Positions 60,192-64,000 of a stretch of DNA of 64,000 bases are shown here, in pieces (the first letter of the stretch is position 1; every line of letters starts with the position of its first letter). Origin of the DNA: Saprospiraceae bacterium UBA1994 (GTDB lineage: Bacteria; Bacteroidota; Bacteroidia; Chitinophagales; Saprospiraceae). The stretch covers positions 90,384 through 154,383 of the forward strand of contig DDCY01000022.1 of NCBI GenBank assembly GCA_002335865.1, read 5' to 3'. Under the pieces are notes generated by a model. It did not search any database and had not been told where the DNA came from. It was given only the letters and a program-made list of their open reading frames with translations. The position numbers were made by a program, and so were the translations under genes.

Positions 60192-61604
60192 GTGAAGGAT
60201 ATTAATAAAAATATCAAACAAAGTATATATTGGAATTACGTTTCTTCGGTAGTCATTCATACTATTACTTTAGTAGCATCTGCAATATTGCTCAAGCTAC
60301 TTTCACCTAATGACTTTGGTGTTCTTGCTATTCTTTTTTTAGTACTTGGATTAGGTTCAATATTTATCGGACAGGGATATCTTTCTGCCATTATTAGAGA
60401 AAAAATCATAGATAATACAATCCTCAATACTATCTTTTGGATTAATCTCGGCTTTGGTTTTGCTGTAGTTCTATTATCTTACTTATTAGGGGATTGGCTG
60501 GGTGAATATTTTAAAATCTATAGTTTTAAAAACTACCTTTCTTGTTTTTCTTTTGCATATTTATTACAAGCAGCCAATGTGGTTCCTCTGGCAATGTTGG
60601 AGCGCAAACTAGATTTTAAACAACACTCTATTATACATATCTATGCTACAATCGTAGCAGCTATTATTGCGATATTTTTAGCTCTTTATCAATATGGTGT
60701 CTATAGCTTAATCTGGCGTGGATTAAGTGCTGGTTTCGTTGTCACTATTCTCGTATGGTATAAAAGTGAATGGAAACCTTCGTTTGTTTTTAGATACAGT
60801 TCATTGAAAGGCATGCACCGATTTAGCCGAGGCGTTTTAGGCACTCAGATACTAAGGTACGGTGCCAACCAATTAGATAATTTAATGGTTGCAAAACTAT
60901 TAGGTACTTCTGATCTTGGTATCTATAATAGAGCCAAAACTTTTGTCCTAAAACCTGCAAGAGAAATCAATGCTAAAACAAGATCTGTAGCCTATTCCGC
61001 CCTAAGCAAATTGGATGATCCTGAAGAATATAGAACTACACTTTTTAAATTTACGCTTCTACTTGCGATGGTAATCGTTCCTCTGTTACTTATAGTATTG
61101 ATCTCCTCCGACACCTTAATATATACATACCTCTCCTCAGAGTGGTATCCTATGATAAGCATACTCAAGCTGCTAGCAATATCGTCTATTGTCATATCTA
61201 CTAGTATGCCGAGTCAGATTATGTTATCCAAAGGTGCATCCTATACTTTATTCAAAAGCGAAATGATTACTAACGTGATCAAGGTCGGCGTATTGCTTTT
61301 TGCATTTAGGTTTGCGGATTTATTGAGTATTGTTATTTTATTTTTACTAGGGCAAGTGCTATCTAATTTATTACAAAACATAGTGGCTTACCGCTCAGTG
61401 GAAGGATATAAATTGATGATTTGGAAATATCATATCCTCCCTATAATCATGGCTTTCATAGTATATGGCTTAGCCGTTGTTATAGATAACTACATATCCT
61501 ACAGCCTAATTTCTATGGTTTGTAAGTTGGTTGTTTGTCTTTCTATTTATGGCTATTATGCTTGGAAGACCTATCCAGAAATTCTCAAGAGGATAAGAAA
61601 ATAA
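60192..61604 (+). CDS. Polysaccharide flippase (MOP/MATE-like, Wzx type)
   Basis: A 470-residue polytopic membrane protein with about 12-14 helices. The N-terminal SIYWNYVSSVVIHTITLVASAILLKLLSPNDFGVLAI is typical of polysaccharide-synthesis flippases; LERKLDFKQ and the second half QLDNLMVAKLLGTSDLGIYNRAKTF are family marks. It would flip lipid-linked sugars over the inner membrane. GTG start four bases after the preceding frame. No glycosyltransferase cluster follows, so the substrate is unknown. Confidence 0.9.
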   Translation: MKDINKNIKQSIYWNYVSSVVIHTITLVASAILLKLLSPNDFGVLAILFLVLGLGSIFIGQGYLSAIIREKIIDNTILNTIFWINLGFGFAVVLLSYLLGDWLGEYFKIYSFKNYLSCFSFAYLLQAANVVPLAMLERKLDFKQHSIIHIYATIVAAIIAIFLALYQYGVYSLIWRGLSAGFVVTILVWYKSEWKPSFVFRYSSLKGMHRFSRGVLGTQILRYGANQLDNLMVAKLLGTSDLGIYNRAKTFVLKPAREINAKTRSVAYSALSKLDDPEEYRTTLFKFTLLLAMVIVPLLLIVLISSDTLIYTYLSSEWYPMISILKLLAISSIVISTSMPSQIMLSKGASYTLFKSEMITNVIKVGVLLFAFRFADLLSIVILFLLGQVLSNLLQNIVAYRSVEGYKLMIWKYHILPIIMAFIVYGLAVVIDNYISYSLISMVCKLVVCLSIYGYYAWKTYPEILKRIRK

Positions 61605-61687
61605 CGCTAGCCTTTTTTAAAATTTGTTTTAGATTATATGCTATCGGTTTACCTAAACAATAATTTAACTATGAAGGGAAGAGGCCT

Positions 61688-61695
61688 TATGTTTG
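61688..61695 (+). promoter_or_regulatory. -7 element for phnA
   Basis: TATGTTTG fits TAnnTTTG, placing the transcript start near 61699 and leaving a 27-nt leader to the ATG at 61726. This rules out the TTG at 61693 as a start. The -33 element is weak (TTTA, 20 nt upstream). Confidence 0.5.
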
Positions 61696-61725
61696 TCCTT
61701 CATTATTCCAAACAAAAACGACGAG

Positions 61726-62307
61726 ATGGGTATTTCAAGAGAATTAAATAAGAGAAGTGGAGCAAAATGTGAACTATGCGGAAACGAAGAAAGTCTCTCG
61801 ACCTATACTGTCTCTCCAAAATCTGGAGAAAAACTAGAAGAACAACTCGCTATTTGCAATACTTGCCTCACTCAGATGGAGGGGGATAATCTTGACAAAA
61901 ATCATTGGAGATGTCTTAATGTTAGTATGTGGAATAACGAACCTGCGATACAGGTAGTATCATATCGTATGTTACACAGACTCAATGATGAATCTTGGGC
62001 ACAAGACGCTATCAACATGATATGTATGGAGCCTGATACTATGGAATGGGCACAAAAAGATATAGAAAACGAATTAGAAAAAATCATCCATAAAGACAGT
62101 AACGGTAACATACTCGAAAATGGAGATACAATAACTCTCATACAAGACCTAAATGTAAAAGGTGCAGGATTTACTGCTAAACGTGGGGCCGCTATGCGCC
62201 GTATCAGATTGGTACATGATAATCCAGAACATATTGAAGGAAAAATAGATGGTCAACATATAGTCTTGTTGACGAAATATGTGAAAAAACAACCGAAGGA
62301 TTCTTAG
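61726..62307 (+). CDS. phnA: PhnA-domain protein
   Basis: A 193-residue protein of the PhnA (YjdM) family. The N-terminal zinc ribbon has C15-C18 (CELC) and C44-C47 (CNTC); the C-terminal barrel shows DSNGNILENGDTITLIQDLNVKGAGFTAKRG and EGKIDGQHIVLLTKYVKK. The name comes from a phosphonate locus, but phosphonoacetate hydrolase activity is not general and no phosphonate gene is present. The role is unknown; binding of nucleic acid or protein through the zinc ribbon is possible. Confidence 0.9.
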   Translation: MGISRELNKRSGAKCELCGNEESLSTYTVSPKSGEKLEEQLAICNTCLTQMEGDNLDKNHWRCLNVSMWNNEPAIQVVSYRMLHRLNDESWAQDAINMICMEPDTMEWAQKDIENELEKIIHKDSNGNILENGDTITLIQDLNVKGAGFTAKRGAAMRRIRLVHDNPEHIEGKIDGQHIVLLTKYVKKQPKDS

Positions 62308-62330
62308 TCCTAAACAAAATCATTTCTGTT

Positions 62331-62639
62331 TTATCTAATCTTCTCAATACTAACAATTGCCGACTTATTAATTGGGCCGTAAACATGAGGAAATATTTCT
62401 CCTATAGATTCCGCTAGTTCTTCTTTAAGCGTAGATGTAGCATCTAGCAAATCTGTATCTATTGTCAACTTCAACAGGTCGTTTACACCGCTATAATATC
62501 TGTCCAATACTCCTGCGATTTGTGTTGCTCTAGAGGCATGTATAAATCCTTCTTGGTCTAGTGATGTATGGATATAATTAGGCAGTTCCACTTGCTCCTC
62601 CCAAGAAGAAACTGTTACGATATGGTAGATGATATTCAT
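62331..62639 (-). CDS. DUF952 family protein
   Basis: A 102-residue soluble protein of family DUF952: IYHIVTVSSWEEQ at the N-terminus, EGFIHASRATQIAGVLDRYY with the conserved FIHxS motif, and FPHVYGPINKSAIVSI at the end. The His-Ser and Pro-His motifs suggest a small ADP-ribosyl-related or glutathione-like fold; the reaction is unknown. Located 9 nt after hisS and cotranscribed with it. Confidence 0.88.
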   Translation of the reverse strand: MNIIYHIVTVSSWEEQVELPNYIHTSLDQEGFIHASRATQIAGVLDRYYSGVNDLLKLTIDTDLLDATSTLKEELAESIGEIFPHVYGPINKSAIVSIEKIR

Positions 62640-62648
62640 TATAAATAT

Positions 62649-64000
62649 CTATGCTTTGAGTTTTTCTATTAGTTGCGCTAAGCTAAAGTTTACTTGGTCT
62701 CCAGTAACCATTTCTTTAACGGCAATCACTCCTGCTTCTACTTCGTCGCTTCCAATAATAGCTACATATGGAGCAGCAGTACCGTTGGCATACTTCATTT
62801 GCTTTTTCATTTTAGTGTTCTCTGGATATATATCTGCAGATATACCTGCGGCCCTAAGAGCACTTACTTGTCTACAGGCATACCTGTGACTCTCAGTATC
62901 AAACGAAACAAAGAAGATGTCGATACTCTTTGTCACTGATTCTGGAAAAAGATTACACTCTTCCATGACATCATATATACGCTCCGCTCCAAAAGAAACA
63001 CCTACACCAGACATATCCTTGAGACCAAACATGCTCGTTAGATCGGCATACCTTCCTCCACCAGAGAGACTTCCCATCTTAAGATCTGGATAAGTCGCAG
63101 TATCCGCTACTACTTCGATAATACACCCTGTATAGTAACTCAGTCCGCGAGCTAACGTAAAGTCAAATTCAATTTTATTCTTGAGCGTATAGTCGGACAT
63201 ATAATCCATCACTTCTTTCATCTCAGACACACCTAACATACCTGTTTCGCTATCAGATAATTTAGTGGCTATTAGGTTTATATCGTGCAATTGTATTAGG
63301 TCAAGTATTGTAGACGCTGCATTGTCATCCATTCCAAGGTTAGTGAGTTCTATTGCTACTTTATCCCTGCCTATTTTATCAAGTTTATCTATCGCAACAG
63401 TTACACCAATAAAATTATCTGACTGTCCGGTGACCTCCGCAATCCCTTGTAATATTTTTCGATTGTTTAGTTTGATGATGACATCTAAATCTAATCTGGC
63501 ATATACCGTATCTAATACCTGTAATAGCTCCGCCTCATACATCAATGAGTCTGATCCTACCACATCCGCGTCGCACTGATAAAACTCTTGATACCTACCC
63601 TTTTGAGGTCTATCCGCACGCCATACGGGCTGTATCGCATATCTCTTAAATGGAAACTGAATATCATTTTGGTGCATAGAAACGTACCTCGCTAATGGTA
63701 CGGTAAGATCATATCGCAGTCCGCGCCTCGAAATTGAAGACAACATTGCATTACTATCCTTTTTGGCAAGAGCCGCTGGATTTGCCTTAGCTAAATAATC
63801 TCCATTATTGAGTATCTTAAATAGTAGCTTGTCTCCTTCATCTCCGTACTTGCCAGTAAGCGTCTGCAGCAGTTCTATCGCAGGTGTCTCTATTGGCAAA
63901 TAGCCATACGTCTTGAATACTTCCTTGATATGATCAAAAATATAATTACGCTTAATTACTTCTGATGGTAGGAAGTCCCTAGTTCCTTTTGCGATTGCAG
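62649..64000 (-). CDS. hisS: Histidine--tRNA ligase (5' end beyond window)
   Basis: Class II synthetase charging tRNA-His. The reading frame stays open to the right edge; the first few codons lie outside. Visible: AIAKGTRDFLPSEVIKRNYIFDHIKEVF near the N-terminus, motif 1/2 region RRGLRYDLTVPLARYV and QPVWRADRPQKGRYQEFYQCDADVVG, the histidine-specific ARGLSYYTGCIIEV, motif 3 GVGVSFGAERIYDV, and a C-terminal anticodon-binding domain. The internal ATG near 63899 is not the true start, since the family N-terminus reads on beyond it. Confidence 0.97.
   Translation of the reverse strand, partial: AIAKGTRDFLPSEVIKRNYIFDHIKEVFKTYGYLPIETPAIELLQTLTGKYGDEGDKLLFKILNNGDYLAKANPAALAKKDSNAMLSSISRRGLRYDLTVPLARYVSMHQNDIQFPFKRYAIQPVWRADRPQKGRYQEFYQCDADVVGSDSLMYEAELLQVLDTVYARLDLDVIIKLNNRKILQGIAEVTGQSDNFIGVTVAIDKLDKIGRDKVAIELTNLGMDDNAASTILDLIQLHDINLIATKLSDSETGMLGVSEMKEVMDYMSDYTLKNKIEFDFTLARGLSYYTGCIIEVVADTATYPDLKMGSLSGGGRYADLTSMFGLKDMSGVGVSFGAERIYDVMEECNLFPESVTKSIDIFFVSFDTESHRYACRQVSALRAAGISADIYPENTKMKKQMKYANGTAAPYVAIIGSDEVEAGVIAVKEMVTGDQVNFSLAQLIEKLKA

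Overview
The window reads as a chromosomal segment of a Bacteroidota bacterium. The evidence is the promoter grammar (TTG/TTTG, a 19-20 nt spacer, then TAnnTTTG, seen upstream of tRNA-Val, the ZapA pair and rplM), the rarity of Shine-Dalgarno sites, several type IX secretion (T9SS) proteins including one cargo with a C-terminal sorting domain, bacillithiol genes, a DUF5777 barrel, GH3-family proteins and an AT-rich composition. A marine, Saprospiria-like lineage is my guess from the UnbV/FG-GAP lipoprotein and gene content; it is not proven. No prophage, IS element, CRISPR array or integron is visible. Most of the DNA is housekeeping sequence on both strands.

Layout. 0.2-5.9 kb (+): pheT, a coiled-coil partner with zapA, rny and pth. 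6-8 kb (-): yidD-hemB-recO. 8-12.4 kb (+): a large UnbV-type lipoprotein coupled to a family 2 glycosyltransferase. 12.6-17 kb (-): a UvrD-RecB-nuclease fusion and pdxA. 17.2-19.2 kb (+): an AlkA-type glycosylase and a non-catalytic M16 protein. 19.2-21.7 kb (-): a heme-lipoprotein / DUF5777 barrel / di-heme cytochrome c operon. 21.8-23.2 kb (+): bacilliredoxin, a TrpF-like barrel and tRNA-Val. 23.3-25.9 kb (-): rsmA-yqeY-cyclase-TPR operon. 26.1-28.1 kb (+): aroA and a decayed thioredoxin-family gene. 28.2-31.6 kb (-): TolC-HlyD-DUF2064. 31.8-36.5 kb (-): T9SS plug, radical SAM/SPASM, DinB, cutC and pyrH. 36.6-39.3 kb (-): rplM-rpsI-rpsB-tsf with clear promoter and terminator. 39.6-42.8 kb (+): GH3 protein with a small partner, and nadA. 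43-48.4 kb (-): M1 aminopeptidase, dapD, a NUDIX CoA hydrolase and prfA. 49-55.2 kb (-): envelope genes (OmpA/RskA-like pair, FKBP lipoprotein, PorG-like barrel, T9SS cargo) and an ECF sigma / anti-sigma / Spy-like operon. 55.6-64 kb: plsC-like acyltransferase, bshA, recA, AMP nucleosidase, a frameshifted ORF, a polysaccharide flippase, phnA, and DUF952 with hisS (cut by the window edge).

Threads across the window. bshA (bacillithiol synthesis) and the CGC bacilliredoxin belong to one thiol-redox system. The plug, PorG-like barrel and sorting-domain cargo belong to T9SS. Two proteins carry the rarer CX4CH heme-like motif, one next to a conventional di-heme cytochrome. The least ordinary segments are the ECF sigma operon, whose anti-sigma factor has a very acidic outer tail and whose neighbour is a basic Spy-like protein; the cytochrome/DUF5777 operon; and the OmpA/RskA-like pair. 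I see no clear multi-gene system that I would call wholly new.
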